Assembly (NCBI GenBank): GCA_013368325.1
Contig: JAACJK010000168.1
Location: 669,627 to 733,626 of the forward strand
Direction of reading: 5' to 3'
Source: Ephemerocybe angulata
Taxonomy: Eukaryota > Basidiomycota > Agaricomycetes > Agaricales > Psathyrellaceae
Length of the DNA: 64,000 bases
A model generated the notes under the pieces. That model had not been told where the DNA came from. It saw only the letters and a list, made by a program, of their open reading frames with translations, and did not search any database. Position 1 is the first letter of the stretch; each line of letters starts with the position of its first letter. A program made the translations under genes and the position numbers. Positions 1-11,131 of the stretch are shown in pieces.

Positions 1-262
1 TTCTACTATAGGAGCTGCCAATGCATGAGTTTTTCAAAGTAGCACATTGTTTGCATGTGCTCATGTCAGTACTCAAGCTACACCCTTTTTCTATGATTTA
101 CTTCAATGATTTCTACATATATGACTGATTTGATTGCATACTTGATCTGAAAATATGAAGCTGGATGTCATGTCAAAGTATGTTGTCTAACATGCGCTTT
201 CTGGAGTCCTCATAATATCTGTAAGTCAGTAGCAATTAGACCCCTGGGCAAAAGTGATGTGC
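1..262. other. AT-rich flank, no gene seen
   Basis: No open frame or recognisable domain is visible in either direction. Similarity to the LINE begins abruptly at about 263-270, so this stretch is probably the old target DNA or another decayed repeat. Confidence 0.5.
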
Positions 263-265
263 ACC

Positions 266-661
266 TGTAGTGTATATATAGGACAGGGTAGGTAAGGTAT
301 CTGCCTTCTCAGCAATAAGCTTGATGGCACGGTGTTGGTCATCCAAGTAGACATTCATGAAGTGCAGCACCTGTTTGCACCCAAAGAGGGACATGATCAT
401 GATGTCCCGGTCATCGAGGAGGTCCCGACAATAGGCAGGGTGCCAGTGCATCAGCCTATTGGAAATGTAGGTTAGGACACAGGGTTTTGAACCGGACTCA
501 GCCAGTTGAGGTGGCAGGTGCTCCAATAACATCAGGGGGGTTAACAAAATATTGAATTCATCCTTCAGACGACCCAGAATGATATTGAAGTATGCATAGT
601 TCTTAGCAATATTGAAACTCAAAACCCTAATCTTGCTGTCTGTCGAGCTAGACATAAGGAA
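266..661 (-). pseudogene. LINE ORF2 fragment, endonuclease N-terminus
   Basis: The protein starts MSSSTDSKIRVLSFNIAKNY, the same start as the intact ORF2 at 11131. It covers only the first part of the EEP (APE-like) endonuclease that nicks target DNA for LINE reverse transcription. A deletion removes the QEPPW-like segment seen in the intact copy. The frame leaves LINE sequence near 270, before the GGDFNCHS catalytic motif. It cannot encode an active enzyme. Confidence 0.75.
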
Positions 662-2136
662 GGGTGTGAGTGCTAGTGTTGATGAGCGCATACCTCAGAA
701 TACTTGGCCACAGCCCAAGCAGGTCAAAGGGATGGTCCCAGAAGGAACACTTATAGTTAGAGACTCTGTGACCATCTCTGAGGCAGGCCAGGCACTTCCA
801 TGAATGAGGGCAATCTGCATCTAGAGGCCTTGCAGCTGCCGCACTGATGAAGCTCGTTCTGGGAGTGAGGACCCCCACAGATCGGGCAACAGAGACAGCC
901 CTGGCAGGCCTTGGTTGGGTGTTCCCACTACCAGCACATCTGGCAGAGGGGGGTCTGAGGGAGGTGCATGCAGCCTGGATGATGCACTTGGTGCTGCAGC
1001 TGCTGGGTGCGGAGTCCCTGTTGGGAGTCCCAAATGTCAAAGAACACATCACAGCGGGCTGCTCTTCGAGTTCCTGATGATGCGAGGAGGGCCAGCCAGG
1101 ACGATATCAGATCTCAGTGGTGGGCCTCAAATGTGCGGAGGATGTTCTCTGGCTCGATGCTCGATGTGCAAGTTGCTCTTGGCCTCGAGGATGAAAGGAA
1201 ACATTTGGGAGCTAGAGAAAGCTCTTGGACGAGGGGCCGCCAACCCATCCAACTGCATCCGGCAGCTTGCAATGGAGATATCCTCAGATGTGGTTGACTT
1301 TAACCTGCGAGGGAACTTCAGTGAGGGTCAAGGACCACCTGCCAACATCTGTGTGCATGTCTGGGGATCGTACTGGCCGAGGCAACAGTTGACTCCATCA
1401 CGCACTGTACGTATCGTACGGGATTCCTATCTGGCTTGAACTATACCAGGACCTGCGTGCCTGCAGATCCTGCTGTGGTATATGAAAGGTTCTTTTTCTT
1501 CTTCTTCGCAGAAAATGAGGAGGAAGTTCATCAGCCGAGACATGGGATGCAGCCCTAGCAAGCTCCATGAGCCCTGCCACCTTCTGAGAAGGTGCAGTTT
1601 TTGCAGTAGCTGCAAAGGAAGTAGGCTTGCACTTAGTAAAGTGGGCATCTCCTGGGTTGGAGGAGAGCCCGGCTGAGATAGAGTGACGGACTGCAACCAC
1701 AGGCGCTTTAGGCTGAGGCCTGGGAGCCACATGGCCCCGGGGCACACAGCCAGAGGCTTCTGGCCAGAGGGGGCCGGATTAGGAAGTTTCTAAAAAGCCT
1801 CTCCGATAACGACATCCTGCACAGCAGAATCCGGGCTGGGAGCAGCTAGGGCAGAGGATTTCTTACAGCCCCAGGATGCTTGTCCCTATACTGCTGAGGC
1901 TGAGTACGGTGCTCCTGAAGGCCCTTACTCCCAGGGCAGAGTCTTGGGCAAGATTGTATGGAGTGTGGAATAGTTAGCCCTGTCTGCCCCAGCCGGGTAA
2001 GGGAGAATGAGTATCCAGATTGACAGAGGCACAAAATAATAAATCATATAGTTCTTCTCCTCTGGGAACTCATCCGGTGAAAGGTGCAGGCCCTATTGGG
2101 ACTGCATGAGGAACTCAATCAAGAGAATCAAGAGAC

Positions 2137-2150
2137 ACAGAGAGTCAGTG
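2137..2150. repeat. LINE target-site duplication, left copy
   Basis: ACAGAGAGTCAGTG, repeated at 3099-3112 directly after the poly(A) run. The first A of the right copy is ambiguous with the tail. Confidence 0.85.
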
Positions 2151-2555
2151 GAGTCTGCTATCAGCTCCTGGCACACTCAGTTCCTCGCTGAGGGGTACAG
2201 GGGGAGCCAGTTCCTACAGCTCCACGCCCCTGACGGGTCAATCCTCCAGCCAGCGTACGCCAAGGGCGGCACTTGGCTTAATTCTGTGGCTGACGATAAT
2301 CACTTGTGCGCACGGGTGTGCAGGTGCATTCTCAACCACGCCCCAATCGGCGAGTATTACTCTCGGTTCAACATCCCGGAGGAACACTCCTGCACGTGCG
2401 GTGCGCCCACCCAGATGCGCCGCCACCTCTTTGAAGGGTGCCCCGACCTTCCTGCCACCCAGCGGACTCCGAGATTGCTCAAGGAGCTTGTTGGCTACCT
2501 TGTCATGAACCCGACCTCATTCGGGTTCCGGCCTGCCCCCGAGGGGGTCGGATGA
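2151..2555 (+). pseudogene. LINE ORF2 C-terminal fragment
   Basis: An open frame of about 135 residues begins at the truncation point and ends in TGA at 2553-2555. It holds the C-terminal part of ORF2, including the Cys/His cluster CTCGAPTQMRRHLFEGCP, which resembles the CCHC found at the end of Tad1/jockey-type ORF2 proteins. The frame is intact but lacks endonuclease and RT, so it has no independent function. A diverged copy of the same region lies at 15353-15835. Confidence 0.8.
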
Positions 2556-3065
2556 CAGGCTTGGGCAGGCCTGGGCATGTCCAGGGTGTTCTCCAGTGCC
2601 AATCCTTAAGCGGGACGGGCAGGTGTGGGTGTGGGTGGGGGCCCCCGTGCCGGGCTGACCTGGGGGGACGGTTGCTCACGCGACCTCTTTCTGGGGTGGG
2701 CTGGTGCTGGGTCTGGGGAGCTGTGCAGTTAGTAGCTTCGGCGAAACCGGCGGCATCTTGGACTTGGCTTGGAGGGTTCCTGCGTGCATCTGTGCCTTGC
2801 TATTCCGGCGTTGGTGGTGCCAGTGGGTTCCAAAGGCGTGCTCAGGCTTCGCCCTCGCGGCCAATCGGCCACTCCTTTCTGCCTACACACTGCACTCCAT
2901 GACGTGCGGACTAGGCTTCGCTGGACCCCGATCGTCCCTCAGGGCCGACCGCAGTCTGTATCTCGCCCAGGGGCTGCGTTATGCCTTGTCTCTTTTCCCT
3001 CAAATGTCGATTACGCTGTAGTAGTTTACGACCGGTCTGCCTCTGCGCCCCGGAATATCAAATAG

Positions 3066-3099
<34 letters not shown>
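2151..3099 (+). mobile_element. 5'-truncated LINE with poly(A), inserted in copy 1
   Basis: Plus-strand LINE 3' end: the last part of ORF2, about 515 bp of 3' untranslated sequence, then 29 A residues at 3071-3099. It sits inside the minus-strand LINE copy 1. The 14-mer ACAGAGAGTCAGTG occurs immediately before it (2137-2150) and immediately after the A-run (3099-3112), and copy 1 similarity resumes directly after. This is a textbook target-primed insertion with target duplication and 5' truncation. Confidence 0.9.
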
Positions 3100-3112
3100 C
3101 AGAGAGTCAGTG
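3099..3112. repeat. LINE target-site duplication, right copy
   Basis: Second copy of ACAGAGAGTCAGTG. LINE copy 1 (minus strand) continues from here to 3470. Confidence 0.85.
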
Positions 3113-3471
3113 AGGTTTTTGACCTCGCCAATTAGCGCGGCATCAGCAGGGGGAACCGTAGTGTAAAAATACGGGGAGACTGCATCCTGGGAGAGGGACC
3201 GGGGCCATGGGTGAGGTGAGAAGCAGGAGCCGGGTGGCAGCTGGGAGGCCATCAAGTGGTCTGGGTACTGGAGAGGGTAAACAGGGGAAGGAGAGGAGGA
3301 AGGCCAGCTTCCTGCTGCTAGACAGCATGCTGGGCAAAGGCAGCAGGGTTTCTGAGGTGGAGCGCGCTCTCAATGAGGCTGGGTGGGAGGTGCTGTGGGG
3401 TTGGTGTCCTTGGATGGTAGACTGGGTGCAGCATATCACCCGCACATTTGAGGCATCGCCACTGAGGTCTA

Positions 3472-3635
3472 TTTCGCTTAAATGACAGTCAGTTCAGTAC
3501 CCTGACTATTGGGACTTCAGTTCACCACTGCAGATTTCTACAAAATGTAGGTCAGGATACAGGGGTGTGGAAATCTGCATTGTCAACTGAAGTCCCTAAG
3601 GTCAGGGTACTGAACTGAATGTCATTTAAGCGAAA
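3472..3635. repeat. Fold-back MITE-like element with TA flanks
   Basis: Two arms of about 65 bp are inverted copies of each other with a short centre (about 3539-3569). The outer ends read TTTCGCTTAAATGACA on each strand and a TA dinucleotide lies directly outside each end (3470-3471 and 3636-3637). TA duplication is the habit of Tc1/mariner-type transposases, so a mariner-type MITE is the likeliest reading. The inner 45 bp of each arm closely match one end of the Copia LTR found at 14298. Confidence 0.65.
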
Positions 3636-3637
3636 TA

Positions 3638-3809
3638 CTACACATCTGAAGTCCCAATAGTCAGGGTACTGAACTAAGGGATCTAAGTTGAACAGTCACA
3701 TGAACACACACATGAGAGATAAGCGGATTAGATATGATAAGGTAGAAGATTAGATGAGATAATGGAGAAAATGCACAGATAAGGTTGGATAAGAGTGTAA
3801 CTTCCAACA
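3638..3809 (-). repeat. Copia-1 3' LTR (outer end altered)
   Basis: On the minus strand the LTR starts TGTTGGAAGTTACACTC at 3809, just after a purine-rich stretch (GGACTAGGGG) at about 3811-3820, and reads leftwards through GATAAG-rich sequence shared with the solo LTR at 14298-14550. The outer end is disturbed by the fold-back element at 3472-3635. No target duplication could be read. Confidence 0.7.
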
Positions 3810-3814
3810 CACCC

Positions 3815-5680
3815 CTAGTCCAACAGAACTCCCAAGCAGTCCCTTGCAAGGTGCACCAGAGGGAGTGCCTTGGTGAGTGCATCAGCAGGCTGCTCAGTGC
3901 CCGGAATGTGCACAGGCTGAATGCGTCCACTGTTGAGCACATCTCTGAGCCAGAAGAAGTGCAAGTCAAGGTGCTTCATGCGGCCAAAGTGCTCTGGGTT
4001 CTTGCTGACACTGATAGCAGACTGGTTGTCGATGTGAAGCAGTGAAGCACCCTCCTGAGGGAACCCAAACTCCCCAAGAATGTTGCGCATCCATAGAATC
4101 TCCTTGCCAGCCTCTATAGCAGCCATGTACTCTGCCTCTGTACTGGAAAGCGCAACAATAGGCTGAAGCTTGCTGGACCAACCCACAGCACCACCAGCAA
4201 TGGTAGTTACATATGCACCAGTAGAGCGACCGGAGTCAAGGCAGTCACCATGGGAGGCATCACAATAGGTCTCAAATCTAACAGTGGTGCCGTCACTACG
4301 GTAAGTGAGCTTGTAGTCCATGGTGCCCTTGAGGTAGCGAAGGAGGTGCTTGAGGGCTGCCCAGTGCGCAGGGCCTGGGTTGGAGCTGAAGCGGCCAAGG
4401 AAGCCAACAGCATAGGAGATGTCAGGGCGTGACATGGGGGCAAGGTAGAGGATGGCACCAAGGGCACTCAGGTAGGGAACAGTGTCTTGGGACCCATGGT
4501 CTTGGAGAGCTTGATACTGGGAGGAAGAGGGGTGCCCACAGGGTTGCAGTCAGACATGCTATAGTGCTCTAAGAGGTCAAGGATGTACTGGTGCTGGGAG
4601 AGGGAGATGGAGCGAAGGGGACGGTTCCTGGTGATCTCAACACCCAGAATGAACTTGGTCTCACCCAAGTCCCTGAGCTTGCAGCGCTTGCCCAGGTCTT
4701 CAACTGTGCGGTCCAAGGCAGCCTTGTCCTTGGAAGCGAGGGTCATGTCATCAATATAGACAGGGACAATGATGCGGATGCTGTCCTTGGCATAGATGTA
4801 CACTGAGCGGTCAGCAACAAGCCGGGTGAAGCCCATCTCCAAAAGCGCAGAGTGCAGCTTCAGATTCCACTGCCTGGCGCCCTGCTTGAGACCATAGAGG
4901 GCCTTGTTGAGCTTGCAAACCATATTGGGCGGACCTTGGTGGAAGCCCTCAGGCTGGCGCATGTAGATGACCTCGTCCAAGTCACCATTGGTGAAGGCAG
5001 AGGAGAAGTCCACAGAGCGAAGCTCCATGTCCTCAATGCCAGCAGCAGCGAGGGTGGCTCGGAACGCAGCAGGCAGAATGTAGGGGCATGTGTCTCGGTG
5101 TAGTCGACTCCAGGATGCTGGCTGCACCCCATCGTGACCAAACGCGCCTTGCGTCGCTCCAGAGCCCCATCTGCATTGTGCTTGGTCTTGAAGACAATGC
5201 CGCAGTCAATGGCCTTTGCACCAGGTGGGAGCTCAACTATATCCCAAACTCCATTTGCAATGAGAGTCAAGACCTCTTCTGTTGCAGCTGCATGCCATTC
5301 CACATGGTCCGGACCAGCCATAGCCTGCTTGTAGTTGCGAGGATCACCTGTAGGGCCTGCAGCGCCAGCAAAGTCTCTGTTGTCCTCACCATAACCGCCC
5401 AAGTCATCATCACTATCTGGACCAATTGCAGGAGTAGGCTCCCGGGCCTGCCATATAGGATTTGGCGGCACTGGGGCGGGCTCAGGCGATGGAGAAGGTG
5501 AAGGGACAGGAGCTGGGTTCTGGGGATGGAGACGGCGAGGGGAGCGCGCAGGCAAAGGGGCCAACTCTGGAAGAGGTTCCGGAGCAGGATCAGCAGGAGG
5601 TGGAGCTGGAGCAGGTGGGGGAGCAACAGGGGCAGGGACAGGAGCTAACGATGGGCTCTGGAGGGTGAGGAGCAGAGGGA
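3815..5680 (-). pseudogene. Copia-1 reverse transcriptase and RNase H
   Basis: The RT domain is recognisable from KARLVTMGCSQHPGVDYTET near 5130, through KLNKALYGLKQGARQWN near 4890, to the active-site motif YIDDMTLAS near 4750. RNase H follows with RFETYCDASHGDCLDSGRST near 4250 and SSTEAEYMAA near 4130, ending at 3815 beside the LTR. A Pro/Ala-rich linker precedes RT at 5440-5680. The frame breaks at about 5050 and 4460. Known role: copying element RNA into DNA in virus-like particles. Catalytic aspartates remain but the breaks make this copy inactive as read. Confidence 0.8.
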
Positions 5681-5701
5681 GGCACGGCTGGAGCTTCGAG
5701 C

Positions 5702-6900
5702 TCAATGCCTGGGAAACCAGAGACCTCCGGTGCAGGGAAGGGTACCAGGGAAGTAGCGCTCGTCAAACTCGGTGCATTCAGACATAATGTGCTTCCCGGT
5801 GAGCGGATTGTAGAAATTCCAACCCTTCACTCCCTCAGGGTAGCCCACAAAGACACATTCCTCCATGTGTGACTCCAGCTCCTTGCGCTTGTCCCTCTGC
5901 ACAAAGACATAGGCCGGCATCCAAACACCCTGAAGCGACTCAAGTCCGGCTTCTTACCATACCAGGCCTCATACGGCGTCTTGCCAGGAAGCGCAGAGGT
6001 AGGCAGGCAGTTCCACACCTTCACCTGAGTGCCAAGGCAGCGACCCCAGAAGGAGGGAGGCAGCTTAGCCTGGGCTAGCATCGCAGTGACATCCTCTAGC
6101 ATGGTGCGGTTTGCTCGCTCTGCATCTCCGTTCTGCTGGGGGCGGTTCCAAGTGGTATGGCGCCTCTGGATGCCCTCAGCATCGCAGAAACCGTCGAACT
6201 CGGAGGACATGTACTCCCCACCCTTGTCATCATGCAGAGACTTGACCTTTGGGCCTAGCTGCGTCTCTGCGAGCGCTTTGAAGCTTTTGAAGGCCCCATC
6301 TTCCTCTTGAGCATGTAGACGATGCGGTAGCGTGTGAAGTCATCGATGAACGAGACCCAGTAGCAATAGCCCTCTGGAGTAGAGACAGAGAAGGGGCCAC
6401 AGAGGTCAGAGTGGATGAGCTCAAGGGGAACGAGGGCGCGATGGCCAGTGGAGGGGAAGGGCGCAGAGTGCATCTTGCCAGCCAGGCAAGGCTTGCAGAT
6501 GGGATCGTGTGTAGCAGAGGAGGGGAGAGAGATACCAGTGGCTAGACCACCAGAGGCGAGCTTGTGGATGTCCGCAGAGTTGTGGTGACAGAGACGCTCA
6601 TGCCAGAGCTGCAAGTCAAGCGAGCGCGTCGAAATTGCGTAGGCCGCCTCAGCAATAGGTAGAGTCGCACCCTCGACGAACGCAGCGTTGTTGGAGGTGA
6701 TGCGGGCTCGGAATAGCGTCATACCAGTGCGCATGAAGTGCATGAAGACAGAATCAATGAGAATTGAGAACTCGCAGCAGCGGGTGAGGTATAGACATGA
6801 GAGGAGGTTGCTACGGAGTTGTGGGACATGGAGAACGCGTGTAAGCTCTACGGATCGCACCCTCTTCCCATCTACAACTGGATCAATGATCACAGTACCA
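5702..6900 (-). pseudogene. Copia-1 integrase
   Basis: An HHCC zinc motif is visible (LWHERLCHHN then CKPCLAGKMH, about 6610-6480). The catalytic core follows: IHSDLCGPF near 6400, LHDDKGGEYMSSEFDGF near 6220, and PQQNGDAERANRTM near 6120, matching the D, D and E of the retroviral-type integrase fold. The C-terminal part with FRVFGCRP and VFVGYPEGVKGW continues to 5702. Frame changes occur near 6250 and 5900. Function in the family: joining cDNA ends to host DNA. Confidence 0.8.
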
Positions 6901-6987
6901 ACCCAGCTGAATAAATAAGACTTCCATCGGCTAACTCAACAGGCACACGGCGGGGGCGATAGTTGCGCATCCAGTGGCGATGAGGCG

Positions 6988-7855
6988 TCATTGTAGACGT
7001 GCAGCCTGAGTCTGCATTCCAACGGAAGTCAGCATGGGGTTGAATAGAGGAAGAGTGATCAACGGGATCCGGAACAGCACTTGCGCACTAGCACCAGCCT
7101 GGAGGGTACCCGCAGCCTCCTGAGCCTTCTCCTGAGCCTTGCCATGCACAGCCAATTGGGGTGGCGGGGCGCTTCTTGCCCTGGTGGCCTCCCTGAGCGA
7201 TGTACTCGCGCGCTTTGCGCTGCGCACTGGCGAAGGCATAGCAGGTAGCCTGAGCGTGGCCAGGACGAGAGCAGAACTCGCCGGTGGACGAAGTGGAGGC
7301 AGCAACAGACATGGTGGCAGCAGACTGGGTGTCTGTGGTGTGACGTCGACGCTGTACCTCCTCAGTGAGGAAGGCCTGGGTGACCATCTCCTTGTCCAGC
7401 TTGTCCATGAGGAGGAGGGACGAAACAAAGTGAGAATACTCGTCAGGGAGGGCTCGGATGAGGACCATGGAGGCTAGCTCCTTGTCCAGGGCGCCTGAGA
7501 TCAACGCGGTTGATAAGCATCTGGAGGGTCTCCTCCTCCTGCTTCCAGATGGAAAACAGGTCATCGTACGCATTGAAGTGACTCCCAGCGCGTTTCTGGC
7601 GGTAAGTCGCCTCCAGGGTGGTCCACATGGCCTTAGGGTCGTCCCTGCAGCCGTCTACGAGCGTCTTCTGGTCCTGCTCAAGCGTGAGCCAGATCCAGCC
7701 AGCAGCCTTGTCGCTTTTGGCATCCCAAGCCTCCTGCAACTCGGCGCATTTGGCCTCAAAAGCGTCACGGAGCTCCTGCTGCGTGGCGGAGGGGGTTGCT
7801 GACTGCGCGGACTGACCGGGGGCGGTGGCACCTGTGACCTGGGGCGAAGAATCGA
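6988..7855 (-). pseudogene. Copia-1 gag with zinc knuckle
   Basis: From about 7855 leftwards the frame reads QSATPSATQQELRDAFEAKC and then WIWLTLEQDQKTLVDGCRDD, the pattern of fungal Copia gag (UBN2-type). A frame change at about 7490 leads to GALDKELASMVLIRALPDEY and a partial CCHC knuckle FCSRPGHAQATC near 7260, in which the first Cys of the usual four is not visible. The segment ends in the gag/protease linker. The N-terminus is cut at the LINE junction. Confidence 0.7.
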
Positions 7856-7857
7856 GG

Positions 7858-10800
7858 GGTCCACTGCCCGCTTCGCCGAGGCGATGTGGTCGGTGAAGAT
7901 GATAATCTTGCGACAGTCGTTCCGCTGAACAGCAGAAGCAACAGCCGCTTGGATTGCAAATAGCTCTGCATCCGCAGAGAGAACCCGTCCTGCTACCCAT
8001 CGGGCAGAGGTCTTGTCGTCCCGGTCGCCTTGCGTCACCACGTACGCAGAGGCAGCCTGGTGGCGTTCGTTCCTCGGGACGGAGCAGTCCGTCCCAAAGC
8101 ACGCGGTGTGCAGCTCATCCGAAGCTTGCCAATACAAGAGGTCGAGCTCAGCCCGGCGCACAGCCAAGCCCTCCAAGCCCTTCCCCGTGTAGACATTGAA
8201 CTCCACTCGTTCCGAGTACAAGTCCATAAGTCGAGACCCAGGGGCATTCTCTTCCGCACATGGAGCGAATACCTCTGTGAGTTCTCCCAGCTGAGCGCTG
8301 GTTTGGGTTATAGTGTCGCGAACAGTCCTCCGGCGCCCATGCCTCGGCAACCAGATCGCAGCACGGTAATTGGGCACGGCTGTGCCCCTGAATTCGGCCC
8401 CCAGCAACGCTCGCAGGGGGTGTGTGTCGGACAGAGTGGCTGTCCTAAAGATCGCTCTTTTGGACAGCTTCTGAAGGTGAAGCCGAATGGGGGCGAGTCC
8501 TGCCAGGGACTCGACCCCACCGGTGGGGGAGGTGCGGAAGGCACCTGTGATCCAGCATGCTGCTTTACGCTGCATGGATGTGAGTTGCTTAAGGACACCG
8601 ACGTTCTTAGCACCCTCAAAGTACCAGAGCCTGTGCCCGTACGTCGCGATAGGCATCACGCATGCACGGTACAGGGTACGCTTGTGTTTCGGAGTAAGGC
8701 CCCGGTTCGAATTGCCCAGCATCCTCATTGCCATAACGGTTGTGAGGGCCTTGGTGGTATAGAACCGCAGGTGCTCCGTGAATGTGAGCTTGCGGTCAAA
8801 GAAGAAGCCGAGGTACCTCCAATAGGTCTTCGGTCGCAGTGGTGTCGCCCCTGTGAAGGGCGCAAATCCAAGGTCGAGGGGCCGGTTAAAGCCTGTCCTC
8901 TTCCAGGTGAAGTGAAAGAGCTCTGACTTGCTGTGTTCCAGCGCCAGTCCCGCTTTCCTGACTAGATCAAAGATGATTGCATATGCATGAAACAGCATGG
9001 TGCAATTCTCCTCGATGGATGGAGACTGGACTATGAGAGTCCCGTTGTCGACATAGGAGATGAGAACAGAGCCAAGGCCCCGTTCCAGTCTCCGATACAG
9101 CTTCATAATAGGAGCGATGACTATTGCAGACAGAACAGGAGAGAGAGCCGACCCTTGCCCCACCCCCACGTCTGCCAGCAGCGGTTCTGATACGAAGTTG
9201 TTCCACGCATAGCGTGTTTCCCTCCCTACCAAGTAGGACTCCAAGAAGGTCACCACCGAGGGGTGGAAACCCAGCTTCTGCAGGACTGCCAAAAGGAACT
9301 GGTGGTTGATTGAGGGAAAGAACTGAGCCAGATCGAACGCGATCACACTCGTGTCCTGCCCCTTTGCCCAGCCCGTACGCACCAAGTGTGTGAGGACGAG
9401 GCCGGCGTCTTTAGTGGAGCGCTGTCGCACTCCACCTGTCTGGTTCGGGTCGACCAAGTCATACTTGATCATCTCGAACTGGAACCTATTTGAGATCATC
9501 TTCTCAATGAGCTTCCCCATCGTGTTGAGAAGCACGATCGGCCGGAAGGCCTTGGGTGTATCGTAGGAGGGCTTCCCGGGTTTTGGAATAACCACGGAGA
9601 GCGACTCTTTGAAATGTTTTGGCCACCGGCCTGTACGAATACAGCCGTCTGCCAAAGAGACGAAGGCCTCCACACAATCAGGATGAGCCAGGATGCGCTT
9701 CAGGTGCCTCCACGTAACATGGTCCGGCCCTGGTGCGGAGCGTGCTGAGCACGCTTGTAATGCTTGGGTGAGCTCTAGAACCGAGAACCCTCGCCAGTCA
9801 CGGACAGGCTCCTGAGGGAGCTCGTTCAGGATAGATACGTCTACCGCCCTGTCCGAGGCGGCATTGTAGGTGTTGTGCAGGGCGTCCCAGAGGTCGCTCA
9901 GCTCGTGACAAGGCTGCCCATTAAACTGAATAGCCTCGCATGGCGGATTCTTGCGCTCCTTGACCCAGGCCATGAGGTCCCAGGGGCGCTTGTTGGTTTC
10001 TGCAACCTCCTTGATGCGAGCATCAAAGAACATGCGCTTGGCTGCCTTGGTAGCAGTTCTTAATGCCTTGTAGCCGGCCAGGGTCTGATCGGCCCTGTAT
10101 GCAGCTAGCGCGGCGTCACATCCGGCATCCCACCACGCCTTCGAGTGCGGTTTCACCTTGAATTCCTTGGAATGGCGTAGCCATGCCTCGTTGCACGCGC
10201 CGGCTATTGCCTGCGCAAAGTCCTCCACCTCGTCGGCAGTGGTAACAGGGTGCTGCTTAAGCCCCCCAATAACTCCTGCCAGCTCTGAGACGAACTCGGC
10301 CTCCTCATCGCTGTCAGGTTTGATGGTGCGCCGCCTTGCCGCTGGGGGAGATTGGCGGTGCACAATGCTACAGGCCACCGGATAATGGTCCGATGGGCCC
10401 CTGGTTATGGGATCAGGTGACCCTGATGGGATCAGCTCTGGATCACCCAGCCGTGATGGCTGTGATGCGAGCACCTTGGAGCAAGGCACAAACACCAAGT
10501 CAATGACTGAGTGAACATTGGGATCGGCGCGCGACACATATGTCGGGCCCGGGTTAGTGAACTTGGTCAGTTCCAAGCCCAGTCTGGCTGCTGTCTCCAG
10601 TAGGAGGATAGCAGTCGTCCTGTGGTGTAAGACCCGTGGGTCCCACTCCCTAGAGTGACAGTTAAAGTCGCCGCCCATGTAGGATAGGGCAGGCAAGGTG
10701 TCGGCCTTCTCAGCAAGGAGCTTGATGGCGCGGTGTTGGTCGTCTGAGTAGACGTTCATAAAGTGCAGCACCCGATCACGCCCAAACAGGGACATGATCA

Positions 10801-11131
10801 TGATGTCGCGGTCATCGAGGAGGTCTCGACGGTAGGCAGGGCGCCAGTGCGCCAGCCTGTTGGAAACATAGGTCAGGACACGGGGTCTTGAACCCGGCTC
10901 AGGGAGTCTCGCCATGCACAGCCAGTTGGGGTGGCGGGGTGCTCCAATAACATCGGCTCCTTCTTTGCTTACCGTGGAGGGCGCCTGTCTTACTGTCTGC
11001 CAAGGGGGTTCTTGGATAAACAGAATATTGAATTCATCCTTCAGACGATCCAGAATAATATCTAAGTACGCATAGTTCTTAGCAATATTGAAACTCAGAA
11101 CCCTAATCTTGCTGTCTGTCGAGCTAGACAT
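7858..11131 (-). CDS. LINE ORF2: endonuclease, reverse transcriptase, RNase H (3' truncated)
   Basis: About 1,090 residues remain. An EEP endonuclease occupies roughly residues 10-240, with GGDFNCHSREWDPR and the C-terminal SDHYPVAC motif. RT follows, with PGKPSYDTPKAFRPIVLLNT, FDLAQFFPSINHQFLL, GVGQGSALSPVLSAI and the active-site box SYVDNGTLIV. RNase H begins with DCSVPRNERHQAASAYVV and breaks off after IIIFTDHIASAKRAVDPS at the Copia junction. The start ATG at 11131 overlaps the ORF1 stop by eight bases. The RT box reads YVDN instead of YVDD (AAC at 9044-9046), a change that should abolish polymerisation. ORF2 acts by nicking target DNA and priming cDNA there. Confidence 0.88.

Larger units (their letters stand above)
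662..3445 (-). pseudogene. LINE ORF1 remnant, split by insertion
   Basis: Pieces in several frames match the intact ORF1 at 11124-13406: the Pro/Ser-rich N-terminal part at 3143-3445, the central part at 1398-1747, and the Cys-rich C-terminal part at 648-1052. ORF1 proteins of this family bind element RNA through CCHC knuckles. Frameshifts and stops occur throughout, and the insertion at 2151-3099 separates N-terminal from central parts. It is a fossil, useful for dating the nested insertions. Confidence 0.7.
263..3470 (-). mobile_element. Decayed Tad1-like LINE, copy 1
   Basis: On the minus strand this stretch follows the same order as the better LINE copy at 7.9-14.3 kb: ORF1 from about 3445 leftwards, then the start of ORF2 from 661 down to about 266, where similarity stops. 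It therefore lacks most of ORF2 and the 3' end. Reading frames are broken in many places and CpG sites are often changed to TpG or CpA. It is interrupted at 2150/3099 by a second LINE on the opposite strand and ends at 3470 against a fold-back element. Confidence 0.8.
3810..7855 (-). mobile_element. Copia-1 internal region, 5' end lost
   Basis: Minus-strand order gag, (protease), integrase, RT, RNase H, 3' LTR is that of Ty1/Copia elements. The reading frame changes several times, so the original single polyprotein is split. The 5' LTR and the first residues of gag are missing: at about 7855 the sequence passes directly into ORF2 of a LINE on the same strand. Confidence 0.85.
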
